Below, one piece after another: positions 26,865-35,682 of a stretch of 64,000 nucleotides of DNA. This DNA is from Lactococcus carnosus (GTDB lineage: Bacteria > Bacillota > Bacilli > Lactobacillales > Streptococcaceae): contig NZ_CP017194.1 in NCBI RefSeq assembly GCF_006770265.1, positions 1,054,001 to 1,118,000 of the forward strand, read 5' to 3'. Both the position numbers and the translations under genes were made by a program. Numbering within the stretch: the stretch's first letter is position 1; each line of letters begins with the position of its first letter. The notes below the pieces were generated by a model. It was not told the origin of the DNA and searched no databases. It was given only the letters and a program-made list of their open reading frames with translations.

Positions 26865-28832
26865 TTATCTTTCAACAATCCGATAATAAATTTTAGATGT
26901 TTTTCGATAGATCAGATAATAAATGACTGAGATGATTGCAATCGTGATGAGGCTCACTTTGGCAATGATTGACGTATTAGATATACCAAAGAGTTTGATT
27001 AGCTTGTCAATCATCAAGAAGGCTGCTGAAAAGTGAATGATACCCACAAAAATTGGCATAAAGAAGACAATCAATACTTGTGAATTTATTGCCTGTTTGA
27101 CTTCTTTTTTAGTTAGCCCAATTTCTTGTAAAATACGATAGCTTCTCTTATCCTCAGCTCCTTCAGAAATTTGTTTATAATAAATGATTAAGGCAGCACC
27201 GAGAATAAACGTCATCCCTAATAGAAAACCAATGAATAGAAAACCACCAGTCAAGCCATTCATCATGCTAATCGTATTCGTTTTCGTCGAGATGCTGACC
27301 CCATCAATTTCTTTAGCCAGTAACTTCGCTTGTTTTTTTTCAGATATATCTAACAATGTATCTGTATTAACTATAATGGTCTGACTTGTTATACCACCAT
27401 CCTTATCCTTGATCACATTACTTTTATTGAACAAATTAACTAGTTTAAGCAGTTCTTGATCATCTTTTACGACCATGATATACGCATTAGCCACCGTATA
27501 AGGATTGATTACGTGTTTTAACTTACCTGATACTTGATTGACAGAGAGTTGTTGGCCATACCAATCCATCGTTTTGACATCACGCCTACCTTGGACCGTA
27601 TACATCAATACTTGACCAGCATTGATCTCTGGTAAGGTATTGCCAATCGACATCATATCTTTACGTGTCACAAATAATAAAGCGGCATCATCATCAGTAA
27701 TGGTATTCTCTGTTGTAATTTTAAGATGTTTGGCCTGATCAGGTTTAAAGTCAGTATTGGTTGTGAAACTAGAATAGGTCAAGCGTGATGTTTTATCAAG
27801 CTGATTATCTTTAATGAACTTATCCAGTTTAGTTTTGTTTTGATTGACGTCATTACCAAATGTTCTAACATCAGTATTTTTAGGAAAACGTTCCAAGATG
27901 ACTTCTTTGACACCGACATAAAGTGCAACAGATGTCGCGATGGTAACAAAGGTCATCGTAACTAAAATCGTGATATTGGCAAGACCGACAGCATTTGTTT
28001 TCATCCGATAGAGCATGCTACTTGTCGTGATAAAATGCTCAGGTTTATAGTAATAGGCTTTATTTGCCTTTTGGCGTTTCAGTACAAAGATTGTCACGCC
28101 TATGTAAAGTAAATAGGTACCGATGATCACAAGTAAGGCTGCAATAAAAAATGACATCAAGGCGACTAACGGATTCTGGATCGTAATTGCCATATAATAG
28201 GCAGTGCCTAGGCATACGATACTAAGAATTGAGACGATAATGCGGCCACGAGGTTCTCGTTCACTCCGACTATTATCCTTTAAGAGACTGATTGCTGAAT
28301 GTTTGAGGATCGTCAAAAATGCAAACATCATGAGCAAGCAGAAAATGATAAAGAAAGTCAGCACGGAAAGCCCAATTGCGACTACAGAGATACCCAAGTT
28401 AAAATAGCTTGCACCGATAATTTTAATAAAGATTAAAAAGAAAAATTGGGATAAAATTAAACCAACAATCGTCCCAGTGATGACTGTCAAAAAGAAGGCG
28501 ATGACAAGTTCCCAAAAGGAAATAGTTGAAATCTGTCTTTTATTTAAGCCTAAAATATTATATAAGCCAAACTCTCTTGTTCGTTGTTTCAGTAAGAAGC
28601 GATAACTATAGCTAACGATGATGATAGAAAAGAAAACAACGATGACGAGCCCTGCTATCATCATGAACTTTGCATATTGTGCCCCAGCAAGCTTATCTAA
28701 ACCAGGAGAAAAGGCGATATTTGCGATGATAAAGGTCATGGCAAACATAACGGTTGTCGCCAGTAAGAAGGGTGCAAAATTTGACAATGATTTTTTGAAA
28801 TTACGAGCAGCAAGTTTGATATAAAACATCAT
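26865..28832 (-). CDS. Bce-type peptide-resistance ABC permease
   Basis: Membrane protein of 655 residues, BceB class. Ten helices are expected: one at about 18-38, then a block to about 300, a large extracellular domain of about 200 residues (roughly 310-515) and the last helices. The large domain recognises the antimicrobial peptide and signals to the kinase. FtsX-type motifs are visible, such as RTREFGLYNILGLNKRQIS and KRSYRILQEIGLTKKEVKQ. It overlaps the ATPase gene by 4 nt. The system frees lipid II-bound peptides such as bacitracin or lantibiotics. The specific peptide is not deducible. Confidence 0.92.
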   Translation of the reverse strand: MMFYIKLAARNFKKSLSNFAPFLLATTVMFAMTFIIANIAFSPGLDKLAGAQYAKFMMIAGLVIVVFFSIIIVSYSYRFLLKQRTREFGLYNILGLNKRQISTISFWELVIAFFLTVITGTIVGLILSQFFFLIFIKIIGASYFNLGISVVAIGLSVLTFFIIFCLLMMFAFLTILKHSAISLLKDNSRSEREPRGRIIVSILSIVCLGTAYYMAITIQNPLVALMSFFIAALLVIIGTYLLYIGVTIFVLKRQKANKAYYYKPEHFITTSSMLYRMKTNAVGLANITILVTMTFVTIATSVALYVGVKEVILERFPKNTDVRTFGNDVNQNKTKLDKFIKDNQLDKTSRLTYSSFTTNTDFKPDQAKHLKITTENTITDDDAALLFVTRKDMMSIGNTLPEINAGQVLMYTVQGRRDVKTMDWYGQQLSVNQVSGKLKHVINPYTVANAYIMVVKDDQELLKLVNLFNKSNVIKDKDGGITSQTIIVNTDTLLDISEKKQAKLLAKEIDGVSISTKTNTISMMNGLTGGFLFIGFLLGMTFILGAALIIYYKQISEGAEDKRSYRILQEIGLTKKEVKQAINSQVLIVFFMPIFVGIIHFSAAFLMIDKLIKLFGISNTSIIAKVSLITIAIISVIYYLIYRKTSKIYYRIVER

Positions 28833-29581
28833 TCTCCTCCTAATATAGCAGTCATGGTAGACATGATATCAAGATTAAAGTCTCTGGGTGTTTTGTCACC
28901 TCGGTATAGTTGATGGAAGATTTTACCGTCTTTTATAAATAAGACGCGAGTGGCATGGCTGGCAGCTAAACTAGAGTGGGTGACCATTAGCACAGTTTGA
29001 CCATCAGCATTTATCTGCTCAAACAAATCTAGTAGGACATCTGAGTTTTTTGAGTCTAGCGCCGCTGTTGGTTCATCAGCTAAAATAAGCTTAGGATTGG
29101 TGATTAAAGCGCGTGCAATAGCAACCCTTTGTTTTTGCCCACCAGAGAGTTCAAAAGGTTGTTTATCAAGCAGGTCTAGAATACTAAGTTTTGGTGCCAA
29201 GACTGCAAGACGTGCTGCCATTTCTTTATAGGGGTGCCTTGCTAGTACCAAAGGTAGAAAAATGTTATCTCGTACACTGAGTGTATCCAGTAGGTTGAAG
29301 TCCTGGAAGACAAATCCTAGATGATCTCGTCTAAATTCTGCGAGTCCTGCTTCTTTAATCGTACTGATCTGCCTCCCTTCAAGCACGACATCCCCATTAC
29401 TTGGTTTTTCTAAGGTGGCTAAAATATTAAGTAAGGTTGTTTTACCACTTCCACTCTCTCCCATGATAGCGATGAACTCTCCCTGCTCAGCTGTAAAACT
29501 AACATCTGATAAGGCGTGTGTCTTTTCCTTTGAAAAACGTGTTTGAAATACTTTTTCTAAATGATTAACTTGTAAAAACAT
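28829..29581 (-). CDS. Bce-type peptide-resistance ABC ATPase
   Basis: ATPase of 250 residues driving the permease at 26865. Walker A is GESGSGKTT (41-49), the signature LSGGQKQRVAIARAL, Walker B LILADEPTAALD, and the switch His in MVTHS. It belongs to the MacB/LolD-like group. It heads the transporter operon. The RBS AAGGAGAG lies 9 nt from the ATG. A perfect BceR-type operator lies 132-147 nt upstream. Together with the kinase and regulator it forms a self-inducing detoxification module. Confidence 0.94.
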   Translation of the reverse strand: MFLQVNHLEKVFQTRFSKEKTHALSDVSFTAEQGEFIAIMGESGSGKTTLLNILATLEKPSNGDVVLEGRQISTIKEAGLAEFRRDHLGFVFQDFNLLDTLSVRDNIFLPLVLARHPYKEMAARLAVLAPKLSILDLLDKQPFELSGGQKQRVAIARALITNPKLILADEPTAALDSKNSDVLLDLFEQINADGQTVLMVTHSSLAASHATRVLFIKDGKIFHQLYRGDKTPRDFNLDIMSTMTAILGGE

Positions 29582-29712
29582 GATGACTCTCCTTTTAATT
29601 TGACAATGATAGCTAGTAGACCTATTTAATTAACACTGGGTGTCTAGACCACTTATACTTTATTATTATCTCACAGCCGATACACTTTATGCTTACAATC
29701 AACCAGTACTAA

Positions 29713-29728
29713 CTTACAGCATTGTAAG
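29713..29728. promoter_or_regulatory. BceR-type operator between the ABC ATPase and the divergent membrane gene
   Basis: CTTACA-GCAT-TGTAAG: a perfect palindrome matching the BceR-like consensus TNACA-N4-TGTAA as I remember it. Its centre is about 59 bp upstream of the predicted start site of the plus-strand gene at 29780, and about 140 bp upstream of the minus-strand bce ATPase start. Confidence 0.72.
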
Positions 29729-29764
29729 GTCTATGACTTAACATGATATGCCATAAATGAAATG

Positions 29765-29773
29765 TGTTATAAT
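29765..29773 (+). promoter_or_regulatory. Extended -10 promoter of a leaderless gene
   Basis: TGTTATAAT (extended -10) ends 6 nt before the ATG at 29780, so the predicted transcription start falls on or next to the A of the start codon. No consensus -35 is visible, which would suit an activator-dependent promoter. Confidence 0.62.
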
Positions 29774-29779
29774 AAATCC

Positions 29780-30976
29780 ATGAAGCTTAATATACAAATA
29801 CCTGATGAGTTATATGACAAAATAGGACAAAAAAGCCAATTTGAGGCTGTTTTTGAATCAAATAGTTTAGTCATTAAACCGCCAAATGCAACCAATCTGT
29901 CTCAAAATATGTCCCTAAGATGGACCTTGGTACCAGCACTTATCAGTGCCATCATCGCCTTTATTATTTTTCAAACAAATCAGGTGCGTCTTGTGTCACT
30001 CGTATCAGATGGCTTTTCAGTTAGTGAAGTCGCGGCCTTTTTAGGTGTCATATCCGGTCTGATCAGTTTTATGGTTTCAATGCTTGTCAGACCACATATA
30101 ACAGAATTGTCCACGGGACGTATGACGAGGATTAGGAATTTCTTTACCTTAACCATCGCGCACACGATCCTACTATATGCCTTTTATTCACTCTTTTTTT
30201 ATGTCATTGATTTTGCTTTTATTGGTGCAAAATTTGATCCATTTACAGCAAGTTGGTTGATCTTGATTTTTGTTGCTATCGGTAATTTTAGCATGATATA
30301 CGCTGCATTGACTATCACCTTTGCTCGGATCACGACGATTTTTTCCCTAACAACTATCGGTGGATTATTTCTATCCATGATTACCAATGCCAATCCTAAC
30401 TGGTGGCAGATCAATTTTAGTTTTCTTGGAACACAGAATGCTGGTAACAAGTGGCAGTTTAATCTCACACTTATTTTCTCATCTCTATTAATGTTGACCT
30501 TAACCGATTATATTTTTGGTGACATCATTGATAAAAATAAGCTGGTTCGTGACCGCTATATCAAATTAACGATTTTACGCGTGCTCTTCAGTCTTATCTG
30601 CACGTCTCTAGCATTAATTGGCACATTTGAAAATGTTTCAGGTTCATGGCTTCATACAGCTCATAATTTTGCGGCAAAGTCGATGGTTGCACTCATGCTT
30701 GTTATCATTCTTTTACAGAAATGGCTAGTGCCTAAAATCTCAAAAGAGTTTCTGATCCTATCCTATGCCTTCGCAGGATTTATGATTGCCCTTATCGTTT
30801 TATTTATGGGGGTGCATTATATCTCACTGACTGCCTTTGAGATTCTGGGCTATGGTTTTGGCTTTACATGGCTTGTTCTCTGCTTACAAAATCTAAAAAT
30901 CGCTTTTTCAACCACGCCAACCTATCAGCTGAACTTAACACTTGATAATAAATTAATAATATCTGAAAAAAACTAA
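29780..30976 (+). CDS. Unknown polytopic membrane protein, probably leaderless mRNA
   Basis: 398 residues. A short soluble N-terminus (KLNIQIPDELYDKIGQKSQFEAVFESNSLVIKPP, about 1-38) resembles a small swapped-hairpin or degradation-tag-like segment, then about ten membrane helices follow, ending in another charged tail. I do not recognise a named family; similar streptococcal proteins exist in my memory only as uncharacterised permease-like proteins. The upstream ATG at 29762 lies inside the -10 box and cannot be the start. No Shine-Dalgarno precedes 29780. It is divergent from the peptide-resistance ATPase gene and shares its BceR-type box, so I infer it is induced by the same peptides. It ends in a strong bidirectional terminator. 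Confidence 0.72.
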   Translation: MKLNIQIPDELYDKIGQKSQFEAVFESNSLVIKPPNATNLSQNMSLRWTLVPALISAIIAFIIFQTNQVRLVSLVSDGFSVSEVAAFLGVISGLISFMVSMLVRPHITELSTGRMTRIRNFFTLTIAHTILLYAFYSLFFYVIDFAFIGAKFDPFTASWLILIFVAIGNFSMIYAALTITFARITTIFSLTTIGGLFLSMITNANPNWWQINFSFLGTQNAGNKWQFNLTLIFSSLLMLTLTDYIFGDIIDKNKLVRDRYIKLTILRVLFSLICTSLALIGTFENVSGSWLHTAHNFAAKSMVALMLVIILLQKWLVPKISKEFLILSYAFAGFMIALIVLFMGVHYISLTAFEILGYGFGFTWLVLCLQNLKIAFSTTPTYQLNLTLDNKLIISEKN

Positions 30977-31005
30977 CGGAATAGACAATATCCGTTAGTT
31001 TTTTT
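30966..31005. terminator. Bidirectional terminator between the unknown membrane gene and pheA
   Basis: 15-bp perfect stem (AAAAAAACTAACGGA / TCCGTTAGTTTTTTT) with a 10-nt loop. It contains the stop codon of the plus-strand gene and lies 6 nt from the convergent pheA stop. Confidence 0.93.
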
Positions 31006-31011
31006 GAGTCA

Positions 31012-31839
31012 TTACATCTTGTAAACCTTGTATTTACCAAGCTGTTTGACCGTAACACCGAGTTTTTCAAGGGCGTTAATCAAGTATATATAGTCACCAG
31101 AATAGACCGCATCAACTAAGAAAAAATATTCACCTAAGAAGGTTTTAAGCGGACGAGATTCTATCTTTGATAGGTTAATACCAAAATCTGAAAATATTTT
31201 TAAGGCCTTATATAGGGCACCTGGTTGATTATCCGTTAAGGTTAGCGCTAGGGTAATTTTTTGGTCCGAAACGGGCAACTTAATTTGTGGTCTTGTCTTA
31301 CCTAATATCCAGAATCGCGTATAATTCTCATCAATTTCTTGTATATCATGCGCAATGATGGTTAAGTCGTATTCAAGGCTACTGGCAACAGGTGCGATAG
31401 CAGCAAACGGTTTATCAGGATGCGCAGCGACAAACTGCGCGGCATAGGCCGTGCTATCTGTACTCTCGATTTTAGCCTTTGGAAAATGAGTTTGCAGATA
31501 TTTAAGCGATTGGGCAATGGCTTGTGGATGAGAAAATATTTTGTCGATCCGCTTGGTGCTATCTGTCCCCATCAACTGTTGTTTGATGGGTTGTACAATC
31601 TCGGCCTGTGCTCTGATATTATCGGCTTGTAAGTAGAGATAATCTACTGTTTGGTGGACACTACCTTCGATAGAATTTTCAACTGGGACAATGGCAAAAT
31701 CAACTAAACCAGTCTCATAATTTTTGATAACCTCAGTAATGGTATCAAAGGGAATCAAGATATGATGGTTTTCAGGAAATGCCGCATAGGCTGCTGCATA
31801 GGTAAAAGATGCTTTCGGACCGAGATAACCAATCTTCAT
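31012..31839 (-). CDS. pheA: Prephenate dehydratase
   Basis: Converts prephenate to phenylpyruvate in phenylalanine synthesis. It has 275 residues and is a monofunctional Gram-positive type without chorismate mutase. The catalytic domain opens GYLGPKASFTYAAA and includes the TRF motif (Thr174-Arg175-Phe176) essential for catalysis. The C-terminal ACT domain with ESRP (227-230) gives feedback inhibition by phenylalanine. It overlaps aroK by 4 nt. The remaining aro genes are not in this window. The gene order aroK-pheA fits the end of an aromatic-biosynthesis operon split off here. Confidence 0.96.
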   Translation of the reverse strand: MKIGYLGPKASFTYAAAYAAFPENHHILIPFDTITEVIKNYETGLVDFAIVPVENSIEGSVHQTVDYLYLQADNIRAQAEIVQPIKQQLMGTDSTKRIDKIFSHPQAIAQSLKYLQTHFPKAKIESTDSTAYAAQFVAAHPDKPFAAIAPVASSLEYDLTIIAHDIQEIDENYTRFWILGKTRPQIKLPVSDQKITLALTLTDNQPGALYKALKIFSDFGINLSKIESRPLKTFLGEYFFLVDAVYSGDYIYLINALEKLGVTVKQLGKYKVYKM

Positions 31840-32318
31840 AATTGAATTTCCTTTACAATATCTTCTGGGCGCTTATCAGTCACGAGGACAGTCTTTGTCG
31901 CAACCATTTCATATAATGCTGTTCGACTCTCGTAGATGACCTCTAGGGCTTCTTTTGTATGCTCTAAAAATAAGGGTCTGACGTTGGCTTTATCTGACAT
32001 AATACGTGCATATAAATCAGAAAAATTTGACTTAAGGTAGATGACCTGGCTTGTTGACTCACTCAGAATTCGTCTATTTTCTTTAGACGAAACAATGCCG
32101 CCTCCAGTCGAGACGATTTTCCCAGACAATGCCAATTTTTTTAAGAGCTTTGATTCAACTTGACGAAAGGCAGGTTCACCATACTTCTCAAAATACACTG
32201 AAATAGGCATCCCTATGTTATCAACGATGACTGCATCCATATCAATAAAGTCAGTTGCCAATAAGTTAGCAACTGTTGACTTACCCGATCCCATAAACCC
32301 GATTAAAAAAATTGTCAT
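31836..32318 (-). CDS. aroK: Shikimate kinase
   Basis: Phosphorylates shikimate in the chorismate pathway. It has 160 residues, slightly short but complete. The P-loop is GFMGSGKST (7-15), the DFIDMDAVI segment carries the shikimate-binding Asp, and VSTGGGIV is the GGG motif for substrate binding; the lid with R (DKANVRPLFL) follows. It overlaps pheA by 4 nt. The 70 nt upstream to ffh show no clear promoter box, so the pair may have a weak promoter in that gap. Function is secure; aroK is used as the name although lactococcal annotations vary. Confidence 0.95.
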   Translation of the reverse strand: MTIFLIGFMGSGKSTVANLLATDFIDMDAVIVDNIGMPISVYFEKYGEPAFRQVESKLLKKLALSGKIVSTGGGIVSSKENRRILSESTSQVIYLKSNFSDLYARIMSDKANVRPLFLEHTKEALEVIYESRTALYEMVATKTVLVTDKRPEDIVKEIQL

Positions 32319-32388
32319 TCGTCTAGTTATATCCTGTCTAACGCATCAAACACGCGACTACACATCATCATCGCAACACATTTAGTCC

Positions 32389-33912
32389 TTATTTTTTCTT
32401 TTTCTTACCTTTTTTGAGTTTTTTCTGAGCACGTTTCATGGCAGCATTCATGGCCATCTTACCAACTTTACCTTTAAGTCCACCACCAAACATGGCACTC
32501 ATATCAGGCATACCAGCGCCACCCATATCGCCAAGTGCGCTCATATCAGGCATGCCAGCTGGCATATTTGGCATTTTACCGCCACCCATACCACCAAGCA
32601 TGGCACTCATATCACCATTCATGATGCCGCTCATCATTTTCTTAGACTCATTAAACTGTTTGATCAGTTTATTGACTTCAATAAAGGTATTACCAGATCC
32701 TGCCGCAATCCGTCTACGACGAGACGGTGACAGAATCTCAGGATTCTCCCGTTCAGCGGGTGTCATTGATAGGACCATGGCACGTTTTCGTGCGATATCT
32801 TTTTCATCAACCTTCATATTTGCAGCACCAGGAATCTCAGACATACCCGGAATCATCTTCATGATTTCATCCAAAGGCCCCATCGATTGGACTTGATCTA
32901 ATTGCTCAATAAAGTCATTAAAATCAAAGCTATTTTCACGCATTTTTTCAGCCATTTTAGCTGATTGCGCTTCATCAAACTGCCCCTGTGCTTTTTCAAT
33001 CAAGGTCAGCATGTCACCCATGCCAAGAATACGTGAACTCATACGATCTGGATAGAAGACTTCCAAATCAGTTAGCTTCTCACCAGTCCCGACAAACTTA
33101 ATCGGCTTACCAGTAATCTCACGAATAGAAAGCGCAGCACCACCACGAGTATCCCCATCAAGTTTGGTAATGATGACACCTGATATATCAAGTGTTTCAT
33201 TGAACTTTTTAGCAACATCAGCGGCGACTTGACCTGTCATGGCATCCACAACTAATAGAATTTCAGTTGGTTCTGCTACTGCTTTGATTTGAATCAACTC
33301 ATCCATGAGCTTTTCATCAATTTCAAGACGACCTGCTGTATCGATCAAGACGTAATCGTTGCGTTTCTCAGCAGCTAAGGCTAAGCCGTGACGGACAATC
33401 TCAACAGGACTAACGTCTGTTCCTTCATCATAAACAGGGACATCCACTTGTTTTCCGACTGTTTTTAACTGCTCGATAGCTGCTGGTCGATAAATATCGG
33501 CCGCAATCATCAAAGGACGTGCATTTTCAGTGTCTTTGAGGCGTTTGGCTAGTTTACCAGCAAAGGTTGTTTTACCAGCCCCTTGAAGACCTGCCATCAT
33601 GATGATGGTCGGGATTTTAGGAGATTTACCTAGTGCAACTTCCCCACCACCTAAAATCGCTGTCAATTCTTCATCGACGATTTTAATCACTTGTTGGGCA
33701 GGTTGTAAGGCCTCAGATACTTCAACACCGATGGCACGTGCACGGATGTTTCTGATGAATTTTTTGACAACAGGTAAAGCAACATCGGCTTCTAATAAGG
33801 CAACGCGAATTTCTTTAGTGATCTCTAAAACATCGTTTTCGGTAATTTTTTTCTTGCCACGGAAGTTCTTAAAGACACCTTGCAAGCGTTGGGTTAAATT
33901 TTCAAATGCCAT
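32389..33912 (-). CDS. ffh: Signal recognition particle protein Ffh
   Basis: GTPase that binds signal sequences of nascent membrane and secreted proteins with 4.5S/scRNA and delivers them to FtsY. It has 507 residues. The N domain (about 1-85) is followed by the G domain with GLQGAGKTTFAGKL, DTAGRLEID and TKLDGDTRGGAALSI. The M domain starts near residue 325 (GDMLTLIEKAQ...). The long C-terminal tail is very rich in Met, Gly and Pro (about 445-490) and ends in a lysine run. It is second in the ylxM-ffh operon, 67 nt after ylxM, a conserved pair. Confidence 0.97.
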   Translation of the reverse strand: MAFENLTQRLQGVFKNFRGKKKITENDVLEITKEIRVALLEADVALPVVKKFIRNIRARAIGVEVSEALQPAQQVIKIVDEELTAILGGGEVALGKSPKIPTIIMMAGLQGAGKTTFAGKLAKRLKDTENARPLMIAADIYRPAAIEQLKTVGKQVDVPVYDEGTDVSPVEIVRHGLALAAEKRNDYVLIDTAGRLEIDEKLMDELIQIKAVAEPTEILLVVDAMTGQVAADVAKKFNETLDISGVIITKLDGDTRGGAALSIREITGKPIKFVGTGEKLTDLEVFYPDRMSSRILGMGDMLTLIEKAQGQFDEAQSAKMAEKMRENSFDFNDFIEQLDQVQSMGPLDEIMKMIPGMSEIPGAANMKVDEKDIARKRAMVLSMTPAERENPEILSPSRRRRIAAGSGNTFIEVNKLIKQFNESKKMMSGIMNGDMSAMLGGMGGGKMPNMPAGMPDMSALGDMGGAGMPDMSAMFGGGLKGKVGKMAMNAAMKRAQKKLKKGKKKKK

Positions 33913-33979
33913 AATTGTCGTATGAGCAAGTAACCTAAATGATTCGTTACTTAAAACTCATATCCTCCTTTTAATATTT

Positions 33980-34309
33980 CTATTCGTTTTCTAAGCTTTG
34001 TAATAGGTCAATTTGTTGCGTCAGATAGGTATCTGCTTCATATTTTATCAAAAGTTCCGAAAAGATCTGATCTCGAACAATATAATCAGAATACATGTGC
34101 AGCTTGATTTCATACGTTTCTAGCACTTTTTCTGTCCGCTTAATATTATCATAAACAGCTTGTCGTGTGACATGATACTCTTCTGCTATCTCTGCTAGAG
34201 AAAAGTCATCTGCGTAATAAAGTTCAATATAATTCATCTGCTTTTCTGTCAGCAAAGTCGCATAAAACTCAAATAGGGCATTCATGCGATTTGTTTTTTC
34301 AATTTCCAT
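33980..34309 (-). CDS. ylxM: YlxM, regulator of SRP assembly
   Basis: Small helical DNA-binding-like protein of 109 residues, encoded ahead of ffh across the Firmicutes. The helix-turn-helix is clear: [37 protein letters not shown] (about 28-65). The family modulates SRP activity, binding Ffh or scRNA, rather than being a proven transcription factor. The start codon ATG at 34309 follows an AT-rich region. The gene is cotranscribed with ffh. Confidence 0.93.
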   Translation of the reverse strand: MEIEKTNRMNALFEFYATLLTEKQMNYIELYYADDFSLAEIAEEYHVTRQAVYDNIKRTEKVLETYEIKLHMYSDYIVRDQIFSELLIKYEADTYLTQQIDLLQSLENE

Positions 34310-34428
34310 TCTTATATTATATCATACAACCCCAGTCTATGCTCTCCTTATATACGCTATCGACTTCTTTTATAAGGGTTAAGTCAAACATCATCAGTTG
34401 AGAAAAATGACGGTTTTTTGTGCATATC

Positions 34429-34470
34429 AAAAAACGGATAGGTCGTAAGTGTTACGAGCTATCCGTTTTT
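34429..34470 (-). terminator. Terminator after maeE
   Basis: Stem AAAAACGGATAG / CTATCCGTTTTT with an inner TCGTAA-GTG-TTACGA stem; T tracts on both sides. It follows the maeE stop by 34 nt on the minus strand. Confidence 0.88.
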
Positions 34471-34504
34471 ATATTAATGCCAATGCATTTTATTTATCTA
34501 TTAC

Positions 34505-35668
34505 TTAGTCATCCACACTGCCACTTACTGCTTTGGCTACAACAGTTGCGACACCATCTTGAAAGGCATCAGGAATGATATTTGTCGTGCTGAGCTCACT
34601 CTCTGGAATTAGACTTGCAATCCCTTTAGCCGCAGCAATTTGCATCTCGATGGTAATTTTTCTAGCTCTAGCATCTAGCGCTCCTCTAAAGATGCCTGGA
34701 AAGGCTAAGACATTATTAATTTGATTTGGGAAGTCACTTCTACCTGTCCCAACAATATATGCGCCGCCTTCAAGTGCTTCATCAGGCATGATTTCTGGAA
34801 TTGGATTGGCCATGGCAAAAATAACGGGTTTGTCTGCCATTGCTTTGATCCATTCTTTTTTGAGGGCACCTGGCGCAGAAACACCAACAAACACATCTGC
34901 ACCTACAAGCGCTGTTTCAAGCGTGCCTGACAAATGCTCACGATTTGTCACTTTGGCAATATCAAGGTGATGTGGCGCCAATTCTGCCCCATCCTCCTCA
35001 TTAATGATACCAAACCGATCGACAACTGTAATATGTTTAGCACCTGCTGCTAAGAATTTGCGTGTGATAGACAGCCCTGCTGATCCACCACCATTGACAA
35101 CGATTTTAACGTCAGCCAAGGTTTTGTTGATTAATTTTAAGCTGTTAAATAAGGCAGACAAGACGACAATCGCTGTCCCATGTTGGTCATCATGAAAGAC
35201 TGGGATATCACATGCTTCAATCAACCGTTGTTCAATTTCAAAGCAACGTGGCGCACTGATGTCTTCTAGATTAATCCCACCAAAAGTTGGGGCAATCGCT
35301 TTAACGATGGCAATGATTTCTTCTGTATCTTGTGTATCTAAAACGATTGGGACAGCATCAACATCAGCGAAGCGTTTGAATAAGGCAGCTTTTCCTTCCA
35401 TAACTGGCATCGCTGCTTCTGGGCCAATATTACCCAGACCTAATACAGCTGAGCCGTCACTGACAACCGCTACCGTATTTTTTTTCGTCGTTAATTGATA
35501 AGCTAAGTCCTTATCCGCAGCAACTGCTAAAGAAACAGCTGCAACACCTGGTGTATAGGCGATACTTAAATCTCTTTTGTTATCAATTGTTACTTTAGAA
35601 ATAACTGATAATTTACCACCGTTATCTCTTGCTTGTTGCAACGCTAATTCTTTTACATCTTCTGACAT
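34505..35668 (-). CDS. maeE: NAD-dependent malic enzyme
   Basis: Oxidatively decarboxylates malate to pyruvate, the step that lets the cell use malate as a carbon source. It has 387 residues. Motifs include the substrate-binding SIAYTPGVAAVS, VPVFHDDQHGTAIVVLSA and the Rossmann NGGGSAGLSITRKFL. I prefer the third-codon ATG (35668), which has GGAGG 8 nt upstream; the ATG at 35674 is only 2 nt from it. It lies 14 nt after maeP, both transcribed on the minus strand, with the regulators divergent. This equals the mae cluster of Lactobacillus casei and streptococci. Catabolite and MaeR control are described at the promoter region. Confidence 0.94.
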   Translation of the reverse strand: MSEDVKELALQQARDNGGKLSVISKVTIDNKRDLSIAYTPGVAAVSLAVAADKDLAYQLTTKKNTVAVVSDGSAVLGLGNIGPEAAMPVMEGKAALFKRFADVDAVPIVLDTQDTEEIIAIVKAIAPTFGGINLEDISAPRCFEIEQRLIEACDIPVFHDDQHGTAIVVLSALFNSLKLINKTLADVKIVVNGGGSAGLSITRKFLAAGAKHITVVDRFGIINEEDGAELAPHHLDIAKVTNREHLSGTLETALVGADVFVGVSAPGALKKEWIKAMADKPVIFAMANPIPEIMPDEALEGGAYIVGTGRSDFPNQINNVLAFPGIFRGALDARARKITIEMQIAAAKGIASLIPESELSTTNIIPDAFQDGVATVVAKAVSGSVDD

Positions 35669-35682
35669 GTTCATGTCCTCCT

